64,000 nucleotides of DNA from Streptomyces sp. LX-29 (GCF_029541745.1 NZ_CP089746.1:62001-126000), one strand, 5' to 3'. Shown: positions 33,335 to 41,634, numbered from the stretch's first letter. Numbers and translations: made by a program. Notes: generated from the letters alone by a model not told the origin.

Positions 33335-33680
33335 GACGCTGAAACACTGAGAGCCGACGTGCAGGCGTGCGGCCTGGGAACACGGGCACAGCGCCGACAC
33401 GAGGCGACCTGGACCACCGGCATGGAATCCAGCAGACGGTGTCGTCCGGACGGCCACCCCGGCTGGCGGACACTGCCGGGCCAGGGTGTCCGCGCTGCTG
33501 CGGGCGGAGCCACCGTCGGGCAGGGACACGGAGGTGGTGCGTTGGACGAGCTCGGTGTAGCGGAGCCGCGCCGTCGCGCGGCGGTCTCGCAGCCACCGGG
33601 CCAGGGCCGGGAGCGCCTTGCCGCACGGTGCTATGGGGTTCAGGCGCCCGAACGCGACCTGGGCCTGGAATGATTGGTTC

Positions 33681-34751
33681 ATGCGCGCAGCCCGGCTTCT
33701 CTCTCTCGTCCTCCTGCTGCAGAACCGGGGCAGGCTGACGGCTGGTGAGCTCGCTGAGGAACTGGGTGTCTCGGTGCGGACCATCTATCGGGACATCGAC
33801 TCGCTGAGCGGCGCGGGCATTCCGGTCTACGGGGACGGCGGGCACGGTGGCGGTTACCAGCTGCTTGGCGGCTACCGGACCCGGCTCACCGGGCTGCACG
33901 CCGACGAGGCCGAGTCTCTGTTTCTGGCCGGGCTGCCGGGCGCTGCGGACGACCTGGGGCTGGGAGAGGTGCTGGCGGCGGCGCAGCTGAAACTGACCGC
34001 GGCGCTGCCGGCGCCGCTGCGGGACCGCGCGGGCCGGGTCCGTGAGCGGTTCCATCTCGACGCTCTCGGCTGGTACCGGGAACAGGACTCCCCGCCTGCT
34101 CTGGTGGCGCTCGCCGATGCGGTGTGGAACCAGCGGCGGATCCGCGTGCGCTACCGCCGCTGGGCCGAGCCGCAGGAGGTCGAGCGCGAGCTCGACCCCT
34201 ACGGCCTGGTCCTCAAGGCGGGCGTCTGGTACCTCGTCGCAGCGGTGGACGGCGCTGTGCGGACGTACCGGGTGTCTTCGATCCTCCGCCTGGACGTCGG
34301 GGAGGTCGCTTTCGAGCGCCCCGAGGGGTTCGACCTGGCCGCCCACTGGCAGGAGTACCTCACCGTCTACGACGCCCGCAGGCTGCGGCTTCAGGCCTCC
34401 GTCCGGATTGCTCCAGCGCTGCTGTCCGCGCTGCCGGACCACCTGGACGCGGCACTGGTCCGCGCCGTCGAAGCCTCGGCAGGGCCGCCGGAGGCAGATG
34501 GCTGGGTGACGGCGACGGTGCCGCTGGAGTCGGTCGAGCTTGCGGTGCCCATACTGCTGTCACTGGGGTCGGACATCGAGGTGCTCGCCCCCGAGGAGCT
34601 GCGCCGCGGGATAGCGGAGACGGCAGCGGCCGTGCTCGACCGGTACGGACCAGGGGCCTCATCAGGCCGGGCGGGGGCCGGCGATCTCAGCAGCACTCCG
34701 GCGGACAGGGTCGCCAGCAGCGCAAGGGCGGCGAGGACCCCAAAGCCGTAG
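33681..34751 (+). CDS. WYL-domain (YafY-type) transcriptional regulator
   Basis: The start is the ATG at 33681 (MRAARLLSLVLLLQNRGRLT). Residues 1-60 are the DeoR-like helix-turn-helix (AGELAEELGVSVRTIYRDID). The WYL ligand-binding domain follows (RIRVRYRRWAEPQEVERELD, LVLKAGVWYLVAAVDGAVRT) with the C-terminal extension DIEVLAPEELRRGIAETAAA. The natural end of the family is near RYGPGA (about 34650). Here the frame continues 34 codons antisense to the MFS gene, evidence for loss of the original stop. It is convergent with the MFS transporter. Confidence 0.85.
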   Translation: MRAARLLSLVLLLQNRGRLTAGELAEELGVSVRTIYRDIDSLSGAGIPVYGDGGHGGGYQLLGGYRTRLTGLHADEAESLFLAGLPGAADDLGLGEVLAAAQLKLTAALPAPLRDRAGRVRERFHLDALGWYREQDSPPALVALADAVWNQRRIRVRYRRWAEPQEVERELDPYGLVLKAGVWYLVAAVDGAVRTYRVSSILRLDVGEVAFERPEGFDLAAHWQEYLTVYDARRLRLQASVRIAPALLSALPDHLDAALVRAVEASAGPPEADGWVTATVPLESVELAVPILLSLGSDIEVLAPEELRRGIAETAAAVLDRYGPGASSGRAGAGDLSSTPADRVASSARAARTPKP

Positions 34752-35854
34752 CGCGTGTCACTGTGGTCGGTGACCGTCGCGACCAGGAACATCACAGCGA
34801 CCGTAGCCGCCAGCCCGCCACCGTTCGCCAGCCCGAAGACCCTGCCCACCGTGGCATCGTCGGCCGAGGCCATCAGCATGGTCCGGGAAGCGATCCGGGC
34901 CTGCCCGAAGAAGAACGCACCCAGCGGCACCCCGACGAGATAGCCGACGATCCCGAACTGGCTCTGCAGCAACAGGCCAACATCGCAGAGCAGAAAGCCC
35001 ACGACGGCGATGCGAAGGTCAGGACTGCGTCTGCTGACGATCCGGTACGCACCGGTGGCCGCCAGGAAACCGAGGCATCCGAGAGCGTCCACCGCACCGA
35101 ACGTCGCCGCCCCCAGATGGAGTTCACCGATGACGGCGGTGGGCAGCAGAGCATTGAACACCGTGACGACCACACTCCCCTGGGCGTAGAGCAGGATGAA
35201 GCGGCGCATCCGCAGCGAGCCGCGCGGAGCCGCCGCCGGCACCGACCCCCCGGCAGCGGTGTCCGTCCGCGCCCGGTCCGGGCGAGGCCCCACCGCGACG
35301 ACGCAGAGCGCCGAGACGAGGAAGGTCCCCGCGTTGAACACCAGCAGCGGCACGGCACCGAACGCCTGGACGGACAGCCCGCCGATCGTCGCCGACAGCA
35401 GCATCCCCGCCTGGGTCCCCATCTCGTAGCGGGCGTTGAACCGCCGCAGCCGGTCCGCGGGGACCCGTTCCTTGATCAGCGCGGAGCTCGCCGGGAAGAA
35501 CAGGGCACCGACCACGGCGAGCGCCAGATTGGCGCTGTAGATGCCGGGCCCCGGGGAGCCTCCGCAGGCCAGCCACAGCGGCAGTGCGAGGGCCAACGCC
35601 GCACTGGTGATATCGCAGCCGATCCACAGGGCCCGTCGGTCGAAGCGGTCGGCCAGCCGTCCGAAGAAGGGCGACAGCAGCGCCTGCGGCCCGGCGACGG
35701 CGATGAAGAGCCAGCCGACGGCCATCATGGTCCGCTGCTCCCTGATCATGATCAGGGCACCGACGATGAGCTGGACATTGTTGCCGAGCGCGGTGGCGAA
35801 AGCAGCGGGCACAAGCAGCCGCTCGGCCCGGCGGGAGTGGTGACTGAAGATCAT
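34391..35854 (-). CDS. MFS transporter
   Basis: A major facilitator protein with 12 predicted segments. LGNNVQLIVGALIMIREQRT opens it, the loop-2/3 motif A appears as FGRLADRFDRRALWIGCD, and a basic central loop follows with PRPDRARTDTAAGG. The last helix is LAALALLATLSAGVLLRSPA (about 34690-34750). After that the frame runs on for about 95 Ser/Thr/Ala-rich residues antisense to the WYL gene, so the real C-terminus was probably near 34660. MFS members of this type export drugs or metabolites. The start at 35854 (MIFSHHSRRAERLLVPAAFA) is typical. Confidence 0.82.
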   Translation of the reverse strand: MIFSHHSRRAERLLVPAAFATALGNNVQLIVGALIMIREQRTMMAVGWLFIAVAGPQALLSPFFGRLADRFDRRALWIGCDITSAALALALPLWLACGGSPGPGIYSANLALAVVGALFFPASSALIKERVPADRLRRFNARYEMGTQAGMLLSATIGGLSVQAFGAVPLLVFNAGTFLVSALCVVAVGPRPDRARTDTAAGGSVPAAAPRGSLRMRRFILLYAQGSVVVTVFNALLPTAVIGELHLGAATFGAVDALGCLGFLAATGAYRIVSRRSPDLRIAVVGFLLCDVGLLLQSQFGIVGYLVGVPLGAFFFGQARIASRTMLMASADDATVGRVFGLANGGGLAATVAVMFLVATVTDHSDTRYGFGVLAALALLATLSAGVLLRSPAPARPDEAPGPYRSSTAAAVSAIPRRSSSGASTSMSDPSDSSMGTASSTDSSGTVAVTQPSASGGPAEASTARTSAASRWSGSADSSAGAIRTEA

Positions 35855-35964
35855 GGCACCACTGTCCGGAGGTTCACTGACATCTTCTGTCAGTGAGGTG
35901 TCCGCACCGTGTCATCTTCTGTGTCGCCGCCTGCGGCGCCAGACCCCCGTTGTGCTCCTGAACC

Positions 35965-36111
35965 GTCGCCAGCATCTACCAGGCGCTCGCCGAGCACGCC
36001 AAGCGCGAGGCACACTCCGAAGCCGTCGAGGCGGCGCACGCAGACTTCGCTTCTCTCCGGGCCAGCGAACCCCCACGCCCGCGCACGGCGGCGACGGAGC
36101 CCGCGCGCTGA
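35965..36111 (+). pseudogene. fragment of an unidentified gene (ASIY-type, copy 2)
   Basis: The plus strand reads VASIYQALAEHAKREAHSEA, then VEAAHADFASLRASEPPRPR, ending at a TGA at 36109. It is clearly related to the minus-strand fragment at 13678-13770 (shared ASIYxAxAEHxKRxA and EAVEAAHAD). There is no start codon or ribosome site. It is the 3' end of a gene whose family I do not recognise. Confidence 0.45.
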
Positions 36112-36250
36112 CGCGGTATCGCGTCAGCAGCCGTGCCTGCTGGCCGGGCTGCTCCTGGACACGCTCGTCCACTGCGACAGGGACGCCTGCCGCAGCCGCA
36201 CCGGGTACGGCCGTACTCGCCCGGACCGCTCAATGATCACGACTCGGCTG

Positions 36251-36811
36251 TCACTCCGCCGGTGACCAGGGAGCGGAGCGCAAGTGCGCGACGCTGCGCC
36301 GCTCACGGCCCTCCGGAGGTCCGCCAGCGGCCTTGCCCACCGCGACCATGGAGACGATCGCCCAGCCCGGGTTCGGATCCAACTCCTTGGTGAGCCCTTC
36401 CAGGTCGAAGGCCCGGAATTGGTGCGCGGCCAGTCCCATGGCCTGGGCCTGAACAGTCATGTGGGCGATGGCCTGGCCGAGGTCGTAGTCCGCGAACTCG
36501 GAGTAGAGCAGCTGCGTATCATCGACGTGCCGACGCGTCAGCGTGACGACGAGCAGGCCCGCATCCGTCGCCCAGCGGGCCGAGCTCGGCGCAAGGTGAG
36601 GGAGCACCCGGTCGTGCTCCGGCTCACCGGGCCTACCGATGAAGAAGCCCCACGGCTGGGAGTTCCCCGCCGACGGTGCCCACCGCGCGGCTTCCAGCAA
36701 CAGCCCGAGGGCGTGGTCGTCGACAACCGCCGACGGATCGAACCGGTAGGGGCTGAAGCGCCCGGCAAGCAGTGGGTGTATGCCGCTGGGCGGCTCCTGA
36801 GAGTGGTGCAT
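36251..36811 (-). CDS. nitroreductase family protein
   Basis: A 186-residue flavoenzyme from ATG 36811 (MHHSQEPPSGIHPLLAGRFS). The FMN-binding start is RFSPYRFDPSAVVDDHALGL, then LLEAARWAPSAGNSQPWGFF with the conserved PSAGNSQPW motif. A later DLGQAIAHMTVQAQAMGLAA helix forms the dimer core and GWAIVSMVAVGKA the end. Members reduce nitro groups, quinones or other electrophiles with NAD(P)H. The frame extends upstream to 37144 without homology. No regulator is adjacent. Confidence 0.87.
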   Translation of the reverse strand: MHHSQEPPSGIHPLLAGRFSPYRFDPSAVVDDHALGLLLEAARWAPSAGNSQPWGFFIGRPGEPEHDRVLPHLAPSSARWATDAGLLVVTLTRRHVDDTQLLYSEFADYDLGQAIAHMTVQAQAMGLAAHQFRAFDLEGLTKELDPNPGWAIVSMVAVGKAAGGPPEGRERRSVAHLRSAPWSPAE

Positions 36812-37052
36812 GTTCCGCTGCAACCGGCGACCGCGAGTGCGTATTCCGGCCGGTGCGAGCGCAGGCACCGCCCACGCCAGACGATCCACCAGAACGAAGA
36901 ACAACAGGGGCCAAGCCCCCACATCGATCACGACTCGATACGCGCCCTGGGCAGGGTCTGACGGCTCTGGTGACCGGCCTGCGGGGCACACCCGGGCCGT
37001 CATGCCAGCGGCAACGAGTTGCGTTCGGGGAGGTGTCTGTCGGGGACGGGTG

Positions 37053-37580
37053 TCAGACGGCCCCGTATCGCCTGGCGGCGTGACGGATCTCGTGCAGGGC
37101 GTCCGGCCGCTCCAGCAGCATCGTGCCGACCTCGTGCTCCCCATGGTGAACGCGCAGCCGCGGACCGTCGGCGATCAGGCGCAGCTCCGACAAGGGGTGC
37201 CGCCACAACAAGGCTGAGCGTTCCCACATCTCCAGGCTCTTCGTGGTCACACGGAGTTGGTACTGAGGGCCCTCATGGGCCGCGGGCGGGGCATGCTCGG
37301 CGTACGGGGGCCGGACGGTGTAGGTGGCGACCACCGTCTCGCCGGGCTCCAGGACCTCGTTGCGGATGCCACGCCGACGGCCGATCTGCGCCCCGGTCCA
37401 GCCGGCGAACCCCGCAGTCGGCAAGGCCACCGCCGCCAGAGCCCACCACGGCAGGTCGACCTTCATGCCGGCCCCGACGACCGCCACTACCCCGAGGAGT
37501 GCCGTCAGGACAGCGACAGCCAGCTCAGCAGGGAGGATGCGCCGGACCACGCTTTCGTTCACGTCTCTGGCTCCACTCAT
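37053..37580 (-). CDS. membrane protein of unknown function
   Basis: A 175-residue protein from ATG 37580 (MSGARDVNESVVRRILPAEL). Two adjacent membrane segments occur near residues 17-65 (AVAVLTALLGVVAVVGAG and WWALAAVALPTAGFAGW). A soluble C-terminal domain follows that reads like a PH-like fold (GETVVATYTVRPPYAEHAPP, then YQLRVTTKSLEMWERSALLW and LSELRLIADGPRLRVHHGEH). The PH-like assignment is inference from strand pattern only. It appears to be monocistronic. Confidence 0.68.
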   Translation of the reverse strand: MSGARDVNESVVRRILPAELAVAVLTALLGVVAVVGAGMKVDLPWWALAAVALPTAGFAGWTGAQIGRRRGIRNEVLEPGETVVATYTVRPPYAEHAPPAAHEGPQYQLRVTTKSLEMWERSALLWRHPLSELRLIADGPRLRVHHGEHEVGTMLLERPDALHEIRHAARRYGAV

Positions 37581-37681
37581 TCTCGCCGCAAACGATACGT
37601 GACGACGTGCTGCACACCAGCTCCAGGGGCATATATCGGCACTTACATGGACTTCGCACCGTTCAGTAGGTACGGGAATCC

Positions 37682-37915
37682 GGCCGCGCGGTGACCTGCG
37701 TACTCGGCGAGCCGCTACCGTTCTTCCGCTCCCCAGGCGCCAGCAAGCCCCGCACGTAGTCCCGCATCCGCCACCGCAGATCCACCCGTGAGAACCGGCC
37801 GCCACCCGCGCGAACAACGACTCCGGCCCAGCGGCCCACCGACCGGCCTCATCCACCCCACCCATGCCCTCAACGAAACCGACCAGCTCAGGCAACGATT
37901 TCTGACTGAAGTACC
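37682..37915 (-). mobile_element. IS701-family transposase, N-terminal fragment
   Basis: The minus strand reads SLPELVGFVEGMGGVDEAGR in one frame and LRWRMRDYVRGLLAPGERKN in the next. The second is the signature F-R-x-E-x-R-x-R-a-x-x-Y-v-r-G-L-L-a-p-x-x-R-K-N of IS701 transposases. Everything after it is missing. It directly abuts the first copy of the 256-bp direct repeat. Confidence 0.65.
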
Positions 37916-37916
37916 G

Positions 37917-38172
37917 GGGGGTGTCCGGTGGGTCGCCGCGGGGACTGCGCTGGTACCCGCAGGACGCCTGAGGGTCCGAAGCGCACGGCCGCCTTGACCG
38001 GCCAGGCCGGTGCGGCCCCGTCGGACGCTCAGTCGCCCGCGGGACGGGGCCTCGCGTGCACCGCCTCGAGGACCAGCCCGAGCAGTCGGCCGGGCTGGGC
38101 GGCGTCCTCGACGCGCACCGTGGCCAGCGCGACCCCCACCACCAGCTGGATGAGGTCACCGGGGGCCAGATC
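37917..38172. repeat. 256-bp direct repeat, copy 1 (tetR 3' end)
   Basis: This segment covers the last part of the tetR gene and the region beyond its stop. It recurs with roughly 85-90% identity at 39699-39955, about 1.78 kb away in the same orientation. Confidence 0.85.
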
Positions 38173-38625
38173 GCCTCGGGCGGTCCCCGAGCGCTGAGCC
38201 CGGACGAGCAGTGCGGCGGCCGCGCCCTCGATCCGCCGATGGCAGTCCACGCCCAGCATCTCCGGTTCGTCGAGCAGCAGGGAACCGCCCAGCCCTTGGT
38301 TGACCCGGGCGTGCTCCAGGAAGGCGTGCAGCCACTCGGCGAGCGCCCGGTCGGCGGAGTCGGCGGTCAGCAGCCGCTCGGCATGGCCGCACAGCGTATC
38401 GATCCGGTCCCTGAGCACCGCCGCCAGCAGGGCCTGGCGGTGGGGGAAGTTCCGGTAGAGGGTGCCGGGCCCGACGCCCGCGCGCTGGGCGATCTCATTG
38501 AGCGACGCCTCGGGGCCGGACTCGGCGAAGACCGCACGGGCGGCGTCGATCAGGCGCTCGCGGTTGCGGCGCGCGTCCGAGCGGCGCGGCACCTCGGACC
38601 CGGGCCGGTTGTGCGCGGGCGTCAT
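38029..38625 (-). CDS. TetR/AcrR-family transcriptional regulator
   Basis: A 198-residue protein from ATG 38625, preceded by GGGGAGGAGG. The N-terminal helix-turn-helix reads ARRNRERLIDAARAVFAESG, then SLNEIAQRAGVGPGTLYRNF and PHRQALLAAVL. The C-terminal domain is of the SbtR-like TetR_C_33 kind (HAFLEHARVNQGLGGSLLLD). It is divergent from the F420-dependent oxidoreductase at 38749, with two palindromes between them that are its probable operators. Its 3' end is part of a direct repeat, and a second, headless copy of that 3' end lies at 39813-39955. Confidence 0.93.
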   Translation of the reverse strand: MTPAHNRPGSEVPRRSDARRNRERLIDAARAVFAESGPEASLNEIAQRAGVGPGTLYRNFPHRQALLAAVLRDRIDTLCGHAERLLTADSADRALAEWLHAFLEHARVNQGLGGSLLLDEPEMLGVDCHRRIEGAAAALLVRAQRSGTARGDLAPGDLIQLVVGVALATVRVEDAAQPGRLLGLVLEAVHARPRPAGD

Positions 38626-38674
38626 CGTGTCCTCCTCCCCCACCGCTCGGATCGCGGCGGGCCGGGGTAGCCAA

Positions 38675-38725
38675 ACGGAGAGCTTCTCCGTATCGTATCG
38701 AAGTGGAAACGGAGAGGTTCTCCGG
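38675..38725. promoter_or_regulatory. two TetR-type palindromic operators
   Basis: ACGGAGA-GCT-TCTCCGT (38675-38691) is a perfect palindrome. ACGGAGA-GGT-TCTCCGG (38709-38725) is the same site with one mismatch, 34 bp further on. Both lie in the 123-bp space between the divergent tetR and oxidoreductase genes, the expected place for autorepression and target repression. Confidence 0.8.
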
Positions 38726-38748
38726 TACGTTCGTCCAGGGAGCATGTG

Positions 38749-39669
38749 ATGACGCGCGACACACGGGGTGCGCCGGGCCGGGTCGGGATCTGGACCTTCG
38801 CCTTCGAAGGGCAGCCCGCCGGACGGGTCCACGAAGCCGCCGCGGAGATCGAGGAGTTGGGCTACGGAGCCATCTGGTACGGGGAGGCGTTCGGACGCGA
38901 CACCGTGGGGCAGGGCTGGCTGCTGCTGTCGGCGACCCGGCGCATCGTGATCGCCTCGGGGATCGCCAACATCGCCTTCCGGGACCCGATCGCCATGGCG
39001 ACCGCGGAGCGCACCCTCGGCGAGGCGTTCCCCGGCCGCTATCTGCTGGGACTGGGCGGCCACCGGGTCGACGACACGGTCCACCACCACGACGGCTACC
39101 CGATGCCGGCCCGGGGCAGGGCGGTGACCACCATGCGCGGATATCTGGACGCGATGGACGCGGTCCCGGCCCACGGCCCCGTCCCCGACCCGACGCCGCG
39201 CCGGGTACTGGCCGCACTGGGCCCCAAGATGCTGCGGCTCGCCGGCGAACGCACCTGGGGCGCCCACCCGTACTTCGTGTCGGTCGAACACACCGCCCGG
39301 GCCCGCGAGATCATGGGCCCGGACGCCTTCCTCGGCGTCGAGCAGGCCGTGGTCCTGGACACCGACCGCGCGCGGGCCCGCGAACTGGCCACCGCGCACG
39401 TCGCCGCGTACGTCTCCTCGGCACCCCACCAGGAGGCGAACGTGCGTCGCCTCGGCTTCGGCGACGACGACATCATCGGCGGCCCGAGCAGACGGCTGGT
39501 CGACGCCATCACCGCCTACGGAGACATCGACGCGGTGCGTGAACGCGTCCGGCACCATCTCGACGCCGGCGCCGACCACGTCTGCCTGCAGGTGCTGACC
39601 GCCGACCCGGCGGCGCTGCCGATGCCGCAGTGGCGGGAGCTGGCCCCGGCGCTGCTTCCGCGCGGCTGA
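38749..39669 (+). CDS. F420-dependent LLM-class oxidoreductase (TIGR03620-like)
   Basis: A 306-residue luciferase-like TIM barrel: RVGIWTFAFEGQPAGRVHEA, then EELGYGAIWYGEAFGRDTVG, IVIASGIANIAFRDPIAMAT and FPGRYLLGLGGHRVDDTVHH. The C-terminus has DAGADHVCLQVLTADPAALP. Members use reduced or oxidised F420 to act on small molecules. The ATG at 38749 has AGGGAG six bases upstream, and a GTG one codon earlier is the alternative. It is divergent from the tetR gene and followed by a strong terminator. Confidence 0.92.
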   Translation: MTRDTRGAPGRVGIWTFAFEGQPAGRVHEAAAEIEELGYGAIWYGEAFGRDTVGQGWLLLSATRRIVIASGIANIAFRDPIAMATAERTLGEAFPGRYLLGLGGHRVDDTVHHHDGYPMPARGRAVTTMRGYLDAMDAVPAHGPVPDPTPRRVLAALGPKMLRLAGERTWGAHPYFVSVEHTARAREIMGPDAFLGVEQAVVLDTDRARARELATAHVAAYVSSAPHQEANVRRLGFGDDDIIGGPSRRLVDAITAYGDIDAVRERVRHHLDAGADHVCLQVLTADPAALPMPQWRELAPALLPRG

Positions 39670-39678
39670 CGGTGACCT

Positions 39679-39711
39679 ACCGGACGCCCCCTAGTCTAGG
39701 GGGTGTCCGGT
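39679..39711 (+). terminator. terminator of the LLM oxidoreductase gene
   Basis: A 15-bp stem, ACCGGACGCCCCCTA (39679-39693) and TAGGGGGTGTCCGGT (39697-39711), with one G-U pair and a three-base loop, starts nine bases after the stop codon. Its right arm is the first part of repeat copy 2. Confidence 0.85.
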
Positions 39712-39955
39712 GGGTCGCCATGGGAAGTGTGCGCTGGTACCCGGAGGACACCTGAGGTTCCGAAGCGCACGGCCGCCTCGACCGGCCAGGTCGGTGACGC
39801 CCCGTCGGCCACTCATTCGCCCGCGGAACGGGGCCCCGCGTGCACCGCCTCAAGGACCAGCCCGAGCAGTCGGCCGAGCTGGGCGACGTCCTCGACGCGC
39901 ACCGTGGCCAGCGCGACCCCCACCACCAGTTGGATGAGGTCACCGGGGCCAGATC
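39699..39955. repeat. 256-bp direct repeat, copy 2
   Basis: This copy matches 37917-38172. It carries the last 46 or so codons of a TetR regulator (PGDLIQLVVGVALATVRVED, then LLGLVLEAVHAG, stop at 39813 on the minus strand) and the sequence after its stop. Here it is fused to the tail of the acyltransferase pseudogene. Confidence 0.85.
39813..39955 (-). pseudogene. TetR regulator, C-terminal fragment (second copy)
   Basis: PGDLIQLVVGVALATVRVED then VAQLGRLLGLVLEAVHAGPR is nearly the same as the end of the intact TetR at 38029. The helix-turn-helix is absent. To the right the frame passes straight into acyltransferase-like sequence, so the junction at about 39956 is a recombination point. Confidence 0.75.
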
Positions 39956-40543
39956 TGTGCGCCGTGGCCGCCGCCATGTCGCCCGACATCGGGGGGCCGG
40001 TGCCCACATGGACGTGCACGGGGGCGGCGCACCGGGCGGTGGCCAGCGCCGCGAGCTGCTTGGACGGCGAACCGGAGACGAGCCGGCGGGCGCCGGCCTA
40101 CCCGAGCGGGTTCACCTGTGCCCCCGTCGCGCGCACCAGCCGGGAGACGCCGCTGCGGAAGGGGCGCCGGGGCCGCTTCCCCGGAGTTCCGTCGGCGGGG
40201 CAGTCGGCCCTCGCCGTAGAGGAGGACGATGCTGCGCTCGGCGAGCGCCGCGACCGCGCCGTCCGGGGCCTCGGCCGCCCGCTGACTGCCGCGGTGCACG
40301 GGGATGTGCCCCTCCCGGTGCAGGGCGCGACCGAGCGCCGGGACACGCCACATCCCCGCGGTGGCCAGCACCACCGGCCGCACGCCGAGCCGGTGGAGCG
40401 CGGCAAGCACGATCGCCGGATCCGCCAAGGAGGTGTGGTTCGCGACGATGATGCTGCCCGGGGGCGAACTCCCGCGCGGGCTTGGTGGTGACGGTCAGCC
40501 GACCGAAGGCCGGCACGACCCGCGTGGCGATGTTGCTGAGCAT
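39956..40543 (-). pseudogene. 1-acyl-glycerol-phosphate acyltransferase (PlsC-like) pseudogene
   Basis: The start MLSNIATRVVPAFGRLTVTT (ATG 40543) is in one frame. The active-site block VANHTSLADPAIVLAALHRL, with an intact H-x4-D, is in the next. REGHIPVHRGSQRAAEAPDG and AVAALAERSIVLLYGEGRLP follow, then a third frame holds RSGVSRLVRATGAQVNPLG with a stop and finally PVHVHVGTGPPMSGDMA. Three frames and an internal stop make it inactive. PlsC-type enzymes acylate lysophosphatidate at the membrane. The tail joins the TetR fragment. Confidence 0.72.
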
Positions 40544-40655
40544 GAATGGTCCTCGGGCTCTCGTGCGAGCGCGGTCGCGCTGCCCTGGGACCTGACGTCT
40601 TCGCAGGTGAGAGCCGTCCTCCTGGCCGATGGTGCACTCAGTAGGATCTGCCCCC

Positions 40656-41534
40656 GTGACAGAGATCGATTACGGACGTTTCCATGAGCGGCTGGAGCAG
40701 GCGCGCGGCGCCTCGGTGTCGGGCGCGGCGGTCGCCGGCGGGCGATGGGAGCTGCTGCGCGCCTTCCAGGAGGAGTGGGGGTACCGGCCCACCGACGGGA
40801 ACCGCTGGGAGCCGGAGATGCCGGACGCCCACAAGGCGTACGTCAGCGCTCTGAAGACCGCCGCCGAGGATTCGGCGGCCACCGGGTCGGAGGACGTGGA
40901 CCGCTCGCTCGCGATACCCGCCGCGCTGGACGAGTGGTGGGACCTGCCGTTCAACTCCTTCGCGGACCGGCCGGAGGTCTACGAGACCAACCCGGTCTGG
41001 CCGCCCACCGTCCGCCCCGACCCCACTGGCTACGGCGTCTCCGGCGGACTGCCCGACGGCAACCCGTTCACCGGTCCGGGGGAGGACCTGCGCGTCTGCG
41101 TGTTCATGGCCGAGAACCAGTACTGCAACGAGTGGGGCTACCCCGCGGCCCACGCCCATCTCGCCGACCCGCAGGTGCTCGTCTCCGGGGTGGACGAGGA
41201 GGGCAAGCCGGCGTGGGTGCCCCAAAGCCACTCGATCTCCGAGTTCCTCCTCCAACTGGCCGTCACCCGGCTGCCCGCCGATTTCGGCTCGATCGTCGAG
41301 GAAACCGAGGTCGCACCGGAGGTGGTGGATCGACTGCGGTCGGCGCTGCGCCCGATGGGCTTCCTCCCCTGGCTCGAACTCGGCGCCCATACCGAGTACT
41401 TCGGCGGTCTCGACGTCATCGTCGCGCACAACACCGGCTACGGCGACTTCGAACTGGCCGCATACGGACGCACCGAGCGGGCGCTGGAGCGCCTCGCCGA
41501 CACGCTCGGTCTCGACTGGTCCGAGGAGTACTGA
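40656..41534 (+). CDS. SMI1/KNR4 (SUKH)-like protein
   Basis: A 292-residue soluble protein. I choose the GTG at 40656 (VTEIDYGRFHERLEQARGAS). An in-frame ATG at 40629 is also possible. The central part (IPAALDEWWDLPFNSFADRP, then LRVCVFMAENQYCNEWGYPA, LADPQVLVSGVDEEGKPAWV) follows the pattern of SUKH-superfamily proteins, which often serve as immunity proteins to polymorphic toxins. The C-terminal part (FGGLDVIVAHNTGYGDFELA, then YGRTERALERLADTLGLDW) is acidic. No toxin gene is adjacent. The SUKH assignment is by pattern and is moderate. A large hairpin follows. Confidence 0.65.
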   Translation: MTEIDYGRFHERLEQARGASVSGAAVAGGRWELLRAFQEEWGYRPTDGNRWEPEMPDAHKAYVSALKTAAEDSAATGSEDVDRSLAIPAALDEWWDLPFNSFADRPEVYETNPVWPPTVRPDPTGYGVSGGLPDGNPFTGPGEDLRVCVFMAENQYCNEWGYPAAHAHLADPQVLVSGVDEEGKPAWVPQSHSISEFLLQLAVTRLPADFGSIVEETEVAPEVVDRLRSALRPMGFLPWLELGAHTEYFGGLDVIVAHNTGYGDFELAAYGRTERALERLADTLGLDWSEEY

Positions 41535-41540
41535 GCCGCC

Positions 41541-41634
41541 CGCGGCGCCCGCGGCCGGCTGTCGCCGAAAGGCACGGGCCGGGACCGGCCGCACGCACGG
41601 CCCGGGTGCGGGGCCGCCGGCCGCGGGCGCCGCG
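41541..41634 (+). terminator. 19-bp inverted repeat after the SUKH-like gene
   Basis: CGCGGCGCCCGCGGCCGGC (41541-41559) and its exact complement (41616-41634) enclose a 56-base loop that itself contains GGGCCGGGACCGGCC-type pairing. The structure starts six bases after the stop codon, so it is probably a complex terminator. Confidence 0.65.

Noticed and set aside
34124..35896. 590-codon plus-strand frame over the WYL and MFS genes
   Set aside because: Gln/Arg/Asp-rich shadow of the minus-strand MFS transporter; no ribosome site or domain.
36812..37144. N-terminal extension of the nitroreductase frame
   Set aside because: No homology and no ribosome site; ATG 36811 begins immediately before the conserved domain.
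38029..39579. Minus-strand frame joining tetR to antisense of the oxidoreductase
   Set aside because: Only the part from 38625 down is TetR; the upstream extension is the complement of a well supported plus-strand gene.
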